Part shown: in pieces, positions 9,297 through 17,043 of the stretch
Position numbering within the stretch: the first letter of the stretch is position 1
Layout: every line of letters begins with the position of its first letter
NCBI RefSeq assembly: GCF_037023745.1
Contig: NZ_CP146101.1
Coordinates: 434,001 to 498,000 of the forward strand
Origin: Streptomyces sp. SCSIO 30461
GTDB taxonomy: Bacteria; Actinomycetota; Actinomycetes; Streptomycetales; Streptomycetaceae
Length of the DNA stretch: 64,000 nucleotides
Direction of reading: 5' to 3'
The notes under the pieces: generated by a model
Database searches by the model: none
Seen by the model: the letters and a program-made list of their open reading frames with translations, nothing else
Told to the model about the DNA's origin: nothing
Made by a program: the position numbers and the translations under genes

Positions 9297-9430
9297 GTGC
9301 CGGACAACCCCAGGGGAGTTGGTACCCGCTGTGGAAGCGGGTCGGCTTGGAGGCCCGGTTTCGTGGCCTTCGGCGCTCGGCTGTCTCGCTGCTGCTCGAT
9401 CTCGGAGTGCCACCGCACATCCTCCGGCAG
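9297..9430 (+). pseudogene. Relic of a tyrosine integrase C-terminus
   Basis: One frame reads LWKRVGLEARFRGLRRSAVS then LLLDLGVPPHILRQ, matching the box-II region of tyrosine recombinases, where an HDLRHS motif is expected; here it has decayed to RGLRRS. Upstream homologous-looking residues (PDNPRGVGT) are in a different frame and the Tyr end is missing. It lies beside tRNA-Phe, a usual integration target, so it probably marks a lost element. Confidence 0.5.
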
Positions 9431-9496
9431 ACCAACACGAGAACAGCCCCACCGAATGATCTTCGGTGGGACTGTCTGCCCAGTGGAGGGCTGCGG

Positions 9497-9570
9497 TGGC
9501 TGGGGCCGGGGTCGAACCGGCGACCTTCCGCTTTTCAGGCGGACGCTCGTACCAACTGAGCTACCCAGCC
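9497..9570 (-). tRNA. tRNA-Phe (GAA)
   Basis: Minus-strand cloverleaf with acceptor GGCTGGG/CCCAGCC, anticodon stem TCCGC/GCGGA and loop CTGAAAA (anticodon GAA), and a GTTCGACCC T-loop. First of three minus-strand tRNA genes in this cluster by coordinate. Confidence 0.95.
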
Positions 9571-9592
9571 ACGCGACTCTGACGAGTCGCAG

Positions 9593-9667
9593 CGGTCCTG
9601 ACGGGATTTGAACCCGCGGCCTCCACCTTGACAGGGTGGCGAGCACTCCAAACTGCTCCACAGGACC
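9593..9667 (-). tRNA. tRNA-Asp (GUC), second copy
   Basis: Sequence identical to the gene at 2203-2277: anticodon loop CTGTCAA, acceptor GGTCCTG/CAGGACC. It is separated from tRNA-Phe by about 20 bp, consistent with co-transcription. Confidence 0.95.
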
Positions 9668-9713
9668 AGAGGTCATGCATTGTGCGAGAACCAGTCTCGC
9701 ACACGGTTGTGCG

Positions 9714-9786
9714 TGCCCCCAACGGGATTCGAACCCGTGCTACCGCCTTGAAAGGGCGGCGTCCTGGGCCACTAGACGATGAGGGC
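9714..9786 (-). tRNA. tRNA-Glu (UUC)
   Basis: Minus-strand cloverleaf: acceptor GCCCTCA/TGGGGGC (one G-U pair), anticodon stem CCGCC/GGCGG with loop CTTTCAA (anticodon UUC), T-loop GTTCGAATC. It is the promoter-proximal gene of the Glu-Asp-Phe cluster. Confidence 0.95.
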
Positions 9787-9867
9787 TAAAGGCCCGCCGT
9801 GTGCGCTTCGCAGCGTGTCGGGGACGTGAGAAGCATATGGGATGCGGGGAGCTATCGCCAAAACGGT

Positions 9868-11469
9868 TTACGGTGCAGGTGCGCTCGGGGGTGCCGAGGG
9901 CCCGGATCCCGGGGGTGCGGTGGTCGCCAGATGGCGGCTGACCTCGGCTGTCGTCAGGCCGAGACCGCCCAGAGTGATCTCGTCCCAGGCCTGGAGGCCG
10001 CGAGTGGCGCGGTCGAGGTAGAGGACGGATGCGCGCACCTTCTCAGGCTCGTCGTTCTGGACCGCGCGCAGACCCCCACCGCCCGTGGAGCCCTCGATCT
10101 TGAGCCGGGTGCCGAGGGGGAGCCGTTCGTTCTCGCGGTGGTGGACGTGGCCGGCTAGCGCGAGCGGCACCACGCCGTCGGTCTCGCGTGCAGCGACCGG
10201 GTTGTGGGCGACCGCGATGTCGACGGGTGTGCCCGCCCGCCGCTGATCGCGCAGCGCGGATGCGAGGCGGATGCCGGCCATGCGCTCGGCGGGGTCGCCG
10301 CCCGGCACCGTCGTACGGTCCGGGGTGAACTGGGGGTCGCCCGTCCCGGCCACGCGCAGCCCGCCGACGGTGACCGCGCGGCCCTCGTCGAGCACATGCA
10401 CGTTCTCCAGGCCTTGGAGATAGCGCTGGGTGGCGGGCGAGTCGTGGTTGCCGCGTACCCAGACGTAGGGCGCCCCGAGATCGGGAATCGCGTCCAGGAA
10501 GCTGTTCTCGGCGGTGCTTCCGTGGTCCATCGTGTCGCCGGAGTCGATGATCACATCGATCCGGTACTGCTCCACCAGTGAACCGATGATGTGCCAGGCC
10601 GCGGGGTTGAGGTGGATGTCGGAGACATGCAGCACCCGGACCGTGGCGGGGTCCGGCTGGTAGACAGGCAGCGTGGAGGTCGCGTCGTACAGCTTGGTCA
10701 CGTTGGTGACCAGCCGGGCCAACTCCTTCTGGTAGACGTCGAACTCGGTCACGATCGACCGTGCGTTGCCGACCACGGACGGCGCGCTGCTCAGCAGCCC
10801 GGAGAACTTCGGCTCGAGAACCGAATTCGGATTCCACGTGGCGTACGTGCCGATTCCGGAGGCCGCGAGCAGCGCCAGCGCGAGACCGCCCGCCGCGAGC
10901 GCGCGGCGCGGGCGGCGGTACACGGCCAGGCCGAGGGCGGTGGCGCCGGACACGACGGCGACACAGGAGCGCCACGCCAGCTCACGGGTGCCGTCCCTGA
11001 CGTCCTGGGAGACCTCCTGCTGGAGGCCCGACAGTCGCTCGGGGTGTTTGACCAGGGCCTGGGACCGCACCGGGTCCAGCCGGTCCACGTCGACATCGAG
11101 GCGGATGGGCGCCGAGTGGGAGTCCAACTCCAGAGCCCCCAACGGTGAGACGTTGATCTTCGTGCCGCCGGACAGGGACGGACGCAGGGTCATGGTCGTG
11201 TCCATCGGGCCCACGGGCGTCCGGACCGACCCGACGATCAGCAGTCCCAGCCAGGCACCGACGAGGACCAGCGCGATCAGGCCGACGGCGCGGGCACAGG
11301 GGTGGCGATGCGAGTGGGACGCAGCCTCGGCGGCGAGGAGGCCGGGTGGATCGGTGCGGAGGCGCTTCCCCTGGTGGGTCCCGCGGTGCTTCCCGCCGTG
11401 CTTCCTGAGCGGGTACGGGCGCGGAATGCCGGTGAGGAAGGCGCGGAGCCGTTCACTAGCGCGAGCCAT
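9868..11469 (-). CDS. Membrane metallophosphoesterase
   Basis: 533 residues. A basic, His-rich N-terminus is followed by two hydrophobic segments (GLIALVLVGAWLGLLIVGS; ALAAGGLALALLAASGIG) and a C-terminal calcineurin-like phosphoesterase domain. The metal-binding motifs appear in order: HVSDIHLNP, SGDTMDHG, VRGNHDSP and LAGHVHHRE. The enzyme should hydrolyse phosphoester bonds with two metal ions, with its catalytic domain outside the membrane if the second helix is the anchor. Substrate unknown. Start set at 11469 (MARASERLRAF) because the upstream part of the frame overlaps the metallopeptidase remnant and has no coding character. Confidence 0.85.
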   Translation of the reverse strand: MARASERLRAFLTGIPRPYPLRKHGGKHRGTHQGKRLRTDPPGLLAAEAASHSHRHPCARAVGLIALVLVGAWLGLLIVGSVRTPVGPMDTTMTLRPSLSGGTKINVSPLGALELDSHSAPIRLDVDVDRLDPVRSQALVKHPERLSGLQQEVSQDVRDGTRELAWRSCVAVVSGATALGLAVYRRPRRALAAGGLALALLAASGIGTYATWNPNSVLEPKFSGLLSSAPSVVGNARSIVTEFDVYQKELARLVTNVTKLYDATSTLPVYQPDPATVRVLHVSDIHLNPAAWHIIGSLVEQYRIDVIIDSGDTMDHGSTAENSFLDAIPDLGAPYVWVRGNHDSPATQRYLQGLENVHVLDEGRAVTVGGLRVAGTGDPQFTPDRTTVPGGDPAERMAGIRLASALRDQRRAGTPVDIAVAHNPVAARETDGVVPLALAGHVHHRENERLPLGTRLKIEGSTGGGGLRAVQNDEPEKVRASVLYLDRATRGLQAWDEITLGGLGLTTAEVSRHLATTAPPGSGPSAPPSAPAP

Positions 11470-11544
11470 TGGTCCCGTATGCCCAGGTGCCGGGCCGGGT
11501 ATGCCGCGCGCCGCGCACGCACCGGCTGCGGCCGGGTGCTGGAG

Positions 11545-11877
11545 ATGACGCGGGAAACATTCGAAGAACTGGTGAGCCAGGCCCTGGACCGGATTCCGCC
11601 GGAGCTGACGCGGCTCATGGACAACGTCGCGGTGTTCGTCGGGTACGAACCGCCCGCCGATGACCCGGAGCTGCTCGGGCTCTACGAGGGCACCCCGTTG
11701 ACCGACTCGCGGCGAGTGGTACGCGGGCGTGCTCCCCGACCGGATTTCCATCTACCGGGGGCCGACCCTGCGGATGTGCGAGTCGCGGGAGGACGAGGTG
11801 GCCGAGACCGAGATCACCGTGGCGCACGATGTACGCCGTACACCTCTTCGGGAGCAGGTTCACCCGCTCTGCTGACC
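11545..11877 (+). pseudogene. Degenerate N-terminal part of a zincin-like metallopeptidase gene
   Basis: From ATG 11545 the product closely follows the intact copy at 11889-12248 (MTRETFEELVSQALDRIPPE ... LLGLYEGTPLT). The frame then shifts near 11705, and GEWYAGVLPDRISIY continues in the next frame. It degenerates after ITVAHDV, just where the catalytic HEVAHHFG should be. The missing end lies 600 bp away at 12496-12561 on the same strand. Confidence 0.75.
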
Positions 11878-11888
11878 GAAGCGTGTTC

Positions 11889-12248
11889 CTAGCCCCAGCC
11901 CAGCTCGTGGAGCCGCTCGTCATCGATGCCGAAGTGATGGGCAACCTCATGGACGACCGTCACGGCAACTTCGTGCACGACATCGTCCGGGGTCTCGCAG
12001 TAGCGGAGTGTCGGGCCCATGTAGATGGAAATGCGGTCGGGGAGCACGCCCGCGTACCACTCCCCGCGTTCTGTGAGGGGTGTTCCCTCGTACAGCCCCA
12101 GTAGCTCCGGGTCGGACGGGTCGGGTTCGTCCTCCACGAACACGGCCACGTTGTCCATGACCCGCGTCAGCTCCGGGGGGATCGTGTCCAGGGCCTGGCT
12201 CACCAGTTCTTCGAATGTTTCCCGCGACATCTCCAGCACAGGGCCCAT
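11889..12248 (-). CDS. Zincin-like metallopeptidase family protein
   Basis: 119 residues with the zinc-protease signature HEVAHHFG (residues about 100-107) and the conserved core LLGLYEGTPLTERGEWYAG seen in the small metallopeptidase family (Zincin_1, DUF1025). Family members are short and cytoplasmic with unknown substrates. The start is uncertain: ATG 12248 lacks a ribosome site but lies two bases after the stop of the 57-residue gene upstream, which suggests translational coupling; ATG 12230 is an alternative. It is inverted relative to two remnants of a sister gene that flank it. Confidence 0.85.
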   Translation of the reverse strand: MGPVLEMSRETFEELVSQALDTIPPELTRVMDNVAVFVEDEPDPSDPELLGLYEGTPLTERGEWYAGVLPDRISIYMGPTLRYCETPDDVVHEVAVTVVHEVAHHFGIDDERLHELGWG

Positions 12249-12250
12249 TG

Positions 12251-12424
12251 TCACGGACGGCGGCGATTCACGGGGCGGCACTGGCCCAGGTCTTCCGCCT
12301 TGGTGCGGCCGGCCTTCTCCTGGCGAGGGACGGACGTGGACGTGTCGGTGAGGTCCGAGATCCGCAGGTACGGGATCGCGCGCAGCGGAGAGATCGCGCG
12401 CGAGAATGGCTCCCGTGGTGACAT
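12251..12424 (-). CDS. 57-residue hypothetical protein coupled to the metallopeptidase
   Basis: ATG at 12424 is preceded by AGGGGAAG at good spacing; TGA at 12251-12253 is two bases before the metallopeptidase start. The product (MSPREPFSRAISPLRAIPYL...) is basic and polar and ends in Arg residues; no family recognised. Coupling and ribosome site argue that it is real, but size and lack of homology keep confidence moderate. Confidence 0.45.
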   Translation of the reverse strand: MSPREPFSRAISPLRAIPYLRISDLTDTSTSVPRQEKAGRTKAEDLGQCRPVNRRRP

Positions 12425-12495
12425 GCAGACTTCCCCTATCCCCGCAGACCGACCCCCATCTCTTGATGGTGGAGGTGTCTGACGGGTGTTCCTGC

Positions 12496-12561
12496 GTGCA
12501 TGAGACCGCCCACCATTTCGGTATCGACGACGAACGGCTGCACGCGCTGGGGTACGGATGA
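12496..12561 (+). pseudogene. Orphan C-terminal end of the broken metallopeptidase gene
   Basis: The frame reads VHETAHHFGIDDERLHALGY then G and stop, equivalent to the last 20 residues of the intact copy, including the zinc motif (HETAHHFG). It is on the plus strand, like the N-terminal remnant at 11545, and its stop overlaps the crcB start. Confidence 0.75.
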
Positions 12562-13070
12562 GCCCCGGACCTGATCCCGGATCCGGTCCGCGCCGCGATC
12601 CCGGGCCCGACGAGCCGGTCGACCCCGATATCGATCTGCACTGGCCTGAGCAGCGTGCCGAGACGGCCGGCGCGAGGAAATGGAAGGTTCTTGCGGCCGT
12701 TTCGGCGGGCGGGGTCATCGGGGCGTGCGTCCGCTACGGCGTGTCGCTCGCGTGGGCGTCCCCCTGGGCGACGCTCACCGTGAATGTGTCGGGGTGCGCG
12801 CTCATCGGCGTAGTGATGGTGCTTGTCAGCGAGCACAAGGTGATCACCTGGTCGCTGGCGAGGCCGTTCCTGGGGGTCGGGGTGCTCGGCGGCTACACCA
12901 CGTTCTCCAGTTATGCCCTGGACATCGCGACACTGGCGGACCGTCAGAAATTCGCCATGGCCGCCGGATACACCTTCGCCACCCTGGTCGGGGCGCTGGG
13001 CGCGGTGTGGCTGGCGGCCGTGCTGACGCGCAAGGCGCTGGGGGCGCGGATCGCGGCGGAGGCGCCGTGA
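12558..13070 (+). CDS. crcB: CrcB/Fluc fluoride exporter subunit 1
   Basis: 170 residues. A 45-residue acidic cytoplasmic extension is followed by a four-helix CrcB domain with the hallmarks GACVRYG, VNVSGCALIG (the NxxG region) and GVLGGYTTFSSYALD. Fluc proteins form dual-topology dimers that let fluoride out of the cell. Two adjacent genes with overlapping stop and start (GTGA), as here, usually encode a heterodimer of opposite topology. Confidence 0.92.
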   Translation: MSPGPDPGSGPRRDPGPDEPVDPDIDLHWPEQRAETAGARKWKVLAAVSAGGVIGACVRYGVSLAWASPWATLTVNVSGCALIGVVMVLVSEHKVITWSLARPFLGVGVLGGYTTFSSYALDIATLADRQKFAMAAGYTFATLVGALGAVWLAAVLTRKALGARIAAEAP

Positions 13071-13441
13071 ACTGGCTGCTGGTGGTGGTCGGCGCTGCCT
13101 TCGGGGCGCCACTGCGCTATCTGACGGATCGTGCGCTGCAGGCGTGGTATGGCTCGGAGTTCCCCTGGGGGACGCTGGCGGTGAACATCGCCGGGAGCCT
13201 GGTGCTGGGCCTGGTGGCCGGGGTGTCGGCCGGCGAGGGGCGCTCGTCCGGTCTGTACGCGATGCTCGGTACCGGGTTCTGCGGGGTGCTGACGACGTAT
13301 TCGACCTTCTCGTACGAGACGCTCCGGCTGGTCGAGCACGGACGAGCGCGCTGGGCGGCGGCGAACGCGGGTGTGTCGCTGCTGGTCGGGCTGGGGGCGG
13401 TGGCGCTGGGGGCGGGCTTGGTAGGTGGGCTGGGGCGGTAG
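13067..13441 (+). CDS. crcB: CrcB/Fluc fluoride exporter subunit 2
   Basis: 124 residues starting with GTG that overlaps the stop of the first crcB. Motifs GAPLRYLTDR, VNIAGSLVLGL and GFCGVLTTYSTFSYE define the second Fluc subunit. It lacks the acidic extension of subunit 1. I saw no clear fluoride riboswitch upstream of the pair. Confidence 0.92.
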   Translation: MNWLLVVVGAAFGAPLRYLTDRALQAWYGSEFPWGTLAVNIAGSLVLGLVAGVSAGEGRSSGLYAMLGTGFCGVLTTYSTFSYETLRLVEHGRARWAAANAGVSLLVGLGAVALGAGLVGGLGR

Positions 13442-13557
13442 GCCGCGGGCGTCGGGCGGCGGGTGCGCGGGGCGGGCCCGGTGGGGGGGCGTGTCTCCCA
13501 TGGGGCGGAGGGAGTTGGGCAGGGCGACTGCGCTCTCATGTCCCGGAGGTGCCGCCC

Positions 13558-14208
13558 ATGCGCCGGTTGTCCGCTCCTGGCCGTTGTGCCGTATGGCTCG
13601 TCACCGCTCTCGCCGCGGCCACCACCGCGGGGTGCGTCAGCGTGGGTGATGGCGGTGGAGCGGCCGCGCCGTCGGACGGGCCCCAGCCGCGTGGTGCCGA
13701 TGCCGAACCGGACGGCGGGGGCGCCGGATCCGGTGGCGGACGTTCCCGTACGGGCATGGGCGGCGGCACCGCGCACTCCGAGAGCGCGGGCCACCGGCAC
13801 GAGAGCAGGGACGTGGCGGGCGCCGTCGCTGACGAGGGCCCGAGCGCGTCAGCGACGGCGCCTGCCACGCGTCCGCCCGTTGCGGGCGGAGGCAGGGACG
13901 GCAGCGGGAGCGGTGCGGTCCCGTCCCGGCCGACCGGTCCGCAGGGGCCCACCGGCGCGCCATCCGTCCGGCCGGACCCACCGGCGGATCCGACGCCCTC
14001 GGCGGGAGAGCCGACTCCGCCCGCGGAACCGACTCCGCCCGATACGGACCCCGACCCGACGGAGCAGCCACCGACGGAACCGCCGACCGAGACGCCGGCG
14101 TCCGAGACGCAGCTGGGCAAGCTGCGTGAATCGTCCGACGCCTGGTCGGACGGGCCTTATGCGGATCCGTACGCGGATCCGGAGGGAGGGAGCGGCGCGG
14201 CCGAGTGA
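13558..14208 (+). CDS. Secreted lipoprotein with Pro/Thr/Glu-rich low-complexity body
   Basis: 216 residues. The N-terminus is a lipoprotein signal peptide: basic start MRRLSAPGR, hydrophobic VWLVTALAAATT, lipobox TAGC with lipidated Cys about residue 26. The rest is disordered, rich in Gly, Ser, Pro, Thr and acidic residues, and ends with a short acidic and aromatic tail (SDAWSDGPYADPYADPE). GGAGGT precedes the ATG. Probably a surface-anchored, wall-spanning protein; no enzymatic domain seen. Confidence 0.75.
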   Translation: MRRLSAPGRCAVWLVTALAAATTAGCVSVGDGGGAAAPSDGPQPRGADAEPDGGGAGSGGGRSRTGMGGGTAHSESAGHRHESRDVAGAVADEGPSASATAPATRPPVAGGGRDGSGSGAVPSRPTGPQGPTGAPSVRPDPPADPTPSAGEPTPPAEPTPPDTDPDPTEQPPTEPPTETPASETQLGKLRESSDAWSDGPYADPYADPEGGSGAAE

Positions 14209-14444
14209 TGCGGGGTAGCCGCGACAGCGGGTGTGATGAGCGCCGCATCCTGCTGGTTTGCCTTGGGAGGGGGGAGGTGCGTATGGTGGTAGATCGTTTG
14301 ATCCCATTTGCCCGGCGCCACCACAGAAGCGCGCCGCGTGTGGCGCGTACTCTCCCTTGCCGTGGCTGACCGCATTGAGGCGGTCGAATTGCGAATCACG
14401 GAGTTTGGGCGCGTGCCGAGACTCCGGAAGGTTTCGCATTTCGC

Positions 14445-16583
14445 ATGTCCATTTCCAGTTCTGACCGCGCCGTCCTGCCCGAGAACGAGCTTGAGCTCGA
14501 CCTGGCAATCGAGAACCAGGACGAGAGCGACGCTGCCGCCGACAACGCGGCTGCAGACGCCGAGGCCGATGCTCCCGAGGTGACCTTCGGCGACCTGGGC
14601 CTGCCTGACGGCGTGGTCCGCAAGCTCGCTCAGAACGGTGTGACCGTCCCGTTCCCGATTCAGGCCGCGACCATCCCGGACGCCCTGGCCGGCAAGGACA
14701 TCCTGGGCCGTGGCCGTACCGGCTCCGGAAAGACCCTCTCCTTCGGCCTGCCGCTGCTGGCCACCCTGGCGGGCGGCCACACCGACAAGAAGAAGCCCCG
14801 CGGCGTCATCCTCACACCGACCCGTGAGCTCGCCATGCAGGTCGCCGACGCGCTCCAGCCGTACGGCGACGTTCTCGGCCTGAAGATGAAGGTCGTCTGC
14901 GGCGGTACGTCCATGGGCAACCAGATCTACGCTCTCGAGCGCGGCGTGGACATCCTCGTCGCCACTCCGGGCCGGCTGCGGGATGTCATCAACCGCGGCG
15001 CGTGCTCGCTGGAGCAGGTCCAGGTCGCCGTGCTCGACGAGGCCGACCAGATGGCCGACCTGGGCTTCTTGCCCGAGGTGACCGAGCTGCTCGACCAGGT
15101 CCCGACCGGCGGCCAGCGGATGCTGTTCTCCGCGACGCTCGAGGACGAGATCGGCACCCTGGTGGACCGCTACCTGGTCGACCCGGTCAGCCACGAGGTC
15201 GACGCCGCCCAGGGCGCCGTCACGACCATGACGCACCACGTCCTCGTCGTGAAGCCGAAGGACAAGGCGCCGGTCACCGCCGCGATCGCCGCCCGCAAGG
15301 GCCGCACCATCATCTTCGTCCGCACCCAGCTCGGTGCCGACCGGGTCGCCGAGCAGCTGGTCGAGGCGGGCGTGCGCGCCGACGCTCTGCACGGCGGCAT
15401 GACCCAGGGCGCGCGTACCCGCACCCTGGCCGACTTCAAGGACGGTTACGTCAACGTCCTGGTCGCGACCGATGTCGCCGCCCGCGGTATCCACGTCGAC
15501 GGCATCGACCTGGTGCTGAACGTGGACCCGGCCGGTGACCACAAGGACTATCTGCACCGCTCCGGCCGTACCGCCCGCGCCGGTCAGTCCGGCACGGTCG
15601 TCTCGCTGGCGCTGCCGCACCAGCGCCGGCAGATCTTCCGGCTGATGGAGGACGCGGGTGTGGACGCCTCGCGCCACATCGTCGGCGGTGCCGGTGCGTT
15701 CGACCCGGAGGTCGCCGAGATCACCGGCGCACGCTCGCTGACCGAGGTCCAGGCGGACTCCGCCAACAACTCCGCCAAGCAGGCTGAGCGTGAGGTCGTC
15801 CGGCTCACCAAGGAGCTGGAGCGCGTCCAGCGGCGGGCGGGCGAGCTGCGTGAGGAAGCCGACCGTCTGGTGGCCCGAGCCGCACGCGAGCGTGGCGAGG
15901 ACCCGGAGGCGGCGGTCGCCGAGGTCACGGAGGCGGCGCAGGCCGAGGTCGTGGCGGAGGTCGCGCAGGCCTCGGTGCCTGAGCAGCGCGAGGAGCGCGA
16001 GCCCCGCCAGTCCCGTGACTTCCGCGAGTCGCGTGACGAGCGTCCCTCCTACGAGCGCCGTGAGCGTCGCGACGACCGAGGCAACTTCGAGCGCCGTGAC
16101 CGCCGTGACGGTGACCGTCCGTTCAACCGCGACCGTCGTGACGACCGTCGTGACGGTGACCGCGGTGGATTCCGCCGTGACAACGACCGTCCGTTCAACC
16201 GTGACCGTCGTGACGACCGCCGTGACGGCGACCGCGGTGGATTCCGCCGTGACAACGACCGGTTCGAGCGTCGGGACAACGACCGTCCGTTCAACCGCGA
16301 CCGTCGTGACGACCGTCCCGCGGGCGGCGGCTTCCGCCGTGACGACCGCGGCGGCCGCTCCTTCGAGCGTCGTGACCACCGGGGCGGCGACCGTCCGTTC
16401 AACCGCGACCGTCGTGACGACCGTCCCGCGGGCGGCGGCTTCCGCTCGTCCGGCCACGACCGCCCGTACGGCCGCCGTGACGACCACCGCGACCACCACC
16501 GTGGTTCCGGCTCCGGCTCCGGCTCCGGCTCGTTCGGCGGCGGGCGCCGCGAGGACAAGCCGCGCTGGAAGCGCAACGGCTGA
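14445..16583 (+). CDS. DEAD-box ATP-dependent RNA helicase with RD-rich repeat tail
   Basis: 712 residues. An acidic N-terminus is followed by the DEAD-box core with the Q-motif region, GRTGSGKT (about 90-97), PTRELAMQ, DEADQMADLG (about 196), SATLEDE and the second domain (ARGIHVDG, HRSGRTARAG). After a coiled region the last 190 residues are RRDDRPFNRDRR-type repeats, typical of RNA-binding tails. It is expected to remodel RNA or ribosome precursors and is often cold-induced. The 236-bp upstream region holds no gene; GGAAGG stands before the ATG. Confidence 0.93.
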   Translation: MSISSSDRAVLPENELELDLAIENQDESDAAADNAAADAEADAPEVTFGDLGLPDGVVRKLAQNGVTVPFPIQAATIPDALAGKDILGRGRTGSGKTLSFGLPLLATLAGGHTDKKKPRGVILTPTRELAMQVADALQPYGDVLGLKMKVVCGGTSMGNQIYALERGVDILVATPGRLRDVINRGACSLEQVQVAVLDEADQMADLGFLPEVTELLDQVPTGGQRMLFSATLEDEIGTLVDRYLVDPVSHEVDAAQGAVTTMTHHVLVVKPKDKAPVTAAIAARKGRTIIFVRTQLGADRVAEQLVEAGVRADALHGGMTQGARTRTLADFKDGYVNVLVATDVAARGIHVDGIDLVLNVDPAGDHKDYLHRSGRTARAGQSGTVVSLALPHQRRQIFRLMEDAGVDASRHIVGGAGAFDPEVAEITGARSLTEVQADSANNSAKQAEREVVRLTKELERVQRRAGELREEADRLVARAARERGEDPEAAVAEVTEAAQAEVVAEVAQASVPEQREEREPRQSRDFRESRDERPSYERRERRDDRGNFERRDRRDGDRPFNRDRRDDRRDGDRGGFRRDNDRPFNRDRRDDRRDGDRGGFRRDNDRFERRDNDRPFNRDRRDDRPAGGGFRRDDRGGRSFERRDHRGGDRPFNRDRRDDRPAGGGFRSSGHDRPYGRRDDHRDHHRGSGSGSGSGSFGGGRREDKPRWKRNG

Positions 16584-16604
16584 CAACTGCGGCCATGTGC
16601 CTGA

Positions 16605-16642
16605 GGGCCCGGCGGCACCGTGAACACGGTGCCGCCGGGCCC
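16605..16642 (+). terminator. Strong terminator after the DEAD-box gene
   Basis: A 17-bp perfect GC-rich inverted repeat (GGGCCCGGCGGCACCGT and its complement) with a four-base loop begins 22 bp after the stop. From here to tRNA-Lys (16,643-16,828) I see only the presumed tRNA promoter. Confidence 0.8.
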
Positions 16643-16828
16643 TTCGCCGTAGTTTCGCACCCTTGTCCGTGCGTTGCGCGGACGCGGCCCTGACGAGGGG
16701 TCACCGGCACGAGCTCTCAGCCACCCGGCCGCTGTTCCCCCCGCCCCGGCACCTGCGGCGACTCCCGGGAGCGGATACCCGATCGGATCTTTGCCGCGGT
16801 CCGGCTATGCTCATGGATGACGCGTCGA

Positions 16829-16901
16829 GGGCCGTTAGCTCAATTGGCAGAGCAGCGGACTTTTAATCCGTTGGTTGTGGGTTCGAGTCCCACACGGCCT
16901 A
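16829..16901 (+). tRNA. tRNA-Lys (UUU), integration target
   Basis: Cloverleaf with acceptor GGGCCGT/ACGGCCT, anticodon stem GCGGA/TCCGT and loop CTTTTAA (anticodon UUU), T-loop GTTCGAGTC. The last 44 bases of the gene are part of a 45-bp block that recurs exactly at 52,732 and 63,466. Integration has therefore kept the gene whole and left its 3' end duplicated. Confidence 0.97.
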
Positions 16902-16902
16902 C
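16858..16902 (+). repeat. att core 1 (attL of element A, inside tRNA-Lys)
   Basis: 45-bp block from the anticodon arm to just past the tRNA 3' end (begins GACTTTTAATCCG, ends CACACGGCCTAC). Exact copies lie at 52,732-52,776 and 63,466-63,510. The match to core 2 extends by one base on the left and two on the right. Confidence 0.95.
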
Positions 16903-16937
16903 CGCTGGCAGGGAGGGGATACCCTCTCTGACCTGCT

Positions 16938-16979
16938 ACGGAGCGCCCCGATCGGTCTCAGCCGGTCGGGGCGCTCCGT
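16938..16979. terminator. Hairpin just inside the left end of element A
   Basis: An 18-bp near-perfect inverted repeat (ACGGAGCGCCCCGATCGG, with its complement after a six-base loop) sits 36 bp after the att core. A similar hairpin follows core 2. It could terminate the tRNA and the inward-facing cargo transcripts. Confidence 0.65.
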
Positions 16980-16993
16980 CGTTCCCGGCCTCG

Positions 16994-17017
16994 TGCGTGA
17001 GCGATGCGTGAGCGGAC
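16994..17017 (+). repeat. Arm-site-like repeat pair, left end of element A
   Basis: Two copies of TGCGTGAGCG, 11 bp apart start to start, followed by GAC. The same 24 bp occur at 52,597-52,620 near the right end. They are placed like integrase arm sites flanking an attP core. Confidence 0.75.
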
Positions 17018-17043
17018 GGTCCGAGACAGAGCCCCATCCAGCG

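Noticed and set aside
16080..16440. Repeated CGTCCGTTCAACCGCGACCG blocks as a mobile or CRISPR repeat
   Set aside because: They encode the RNA-binding repeat tail of the DEAD-box helicase in frame.
14157..16586. 809-codon minus-strand frame with Val/Thr repeats
   Set aside because: Shadow of the DEAD-box gene; the repeats are the antisense of the RD-rich tail.
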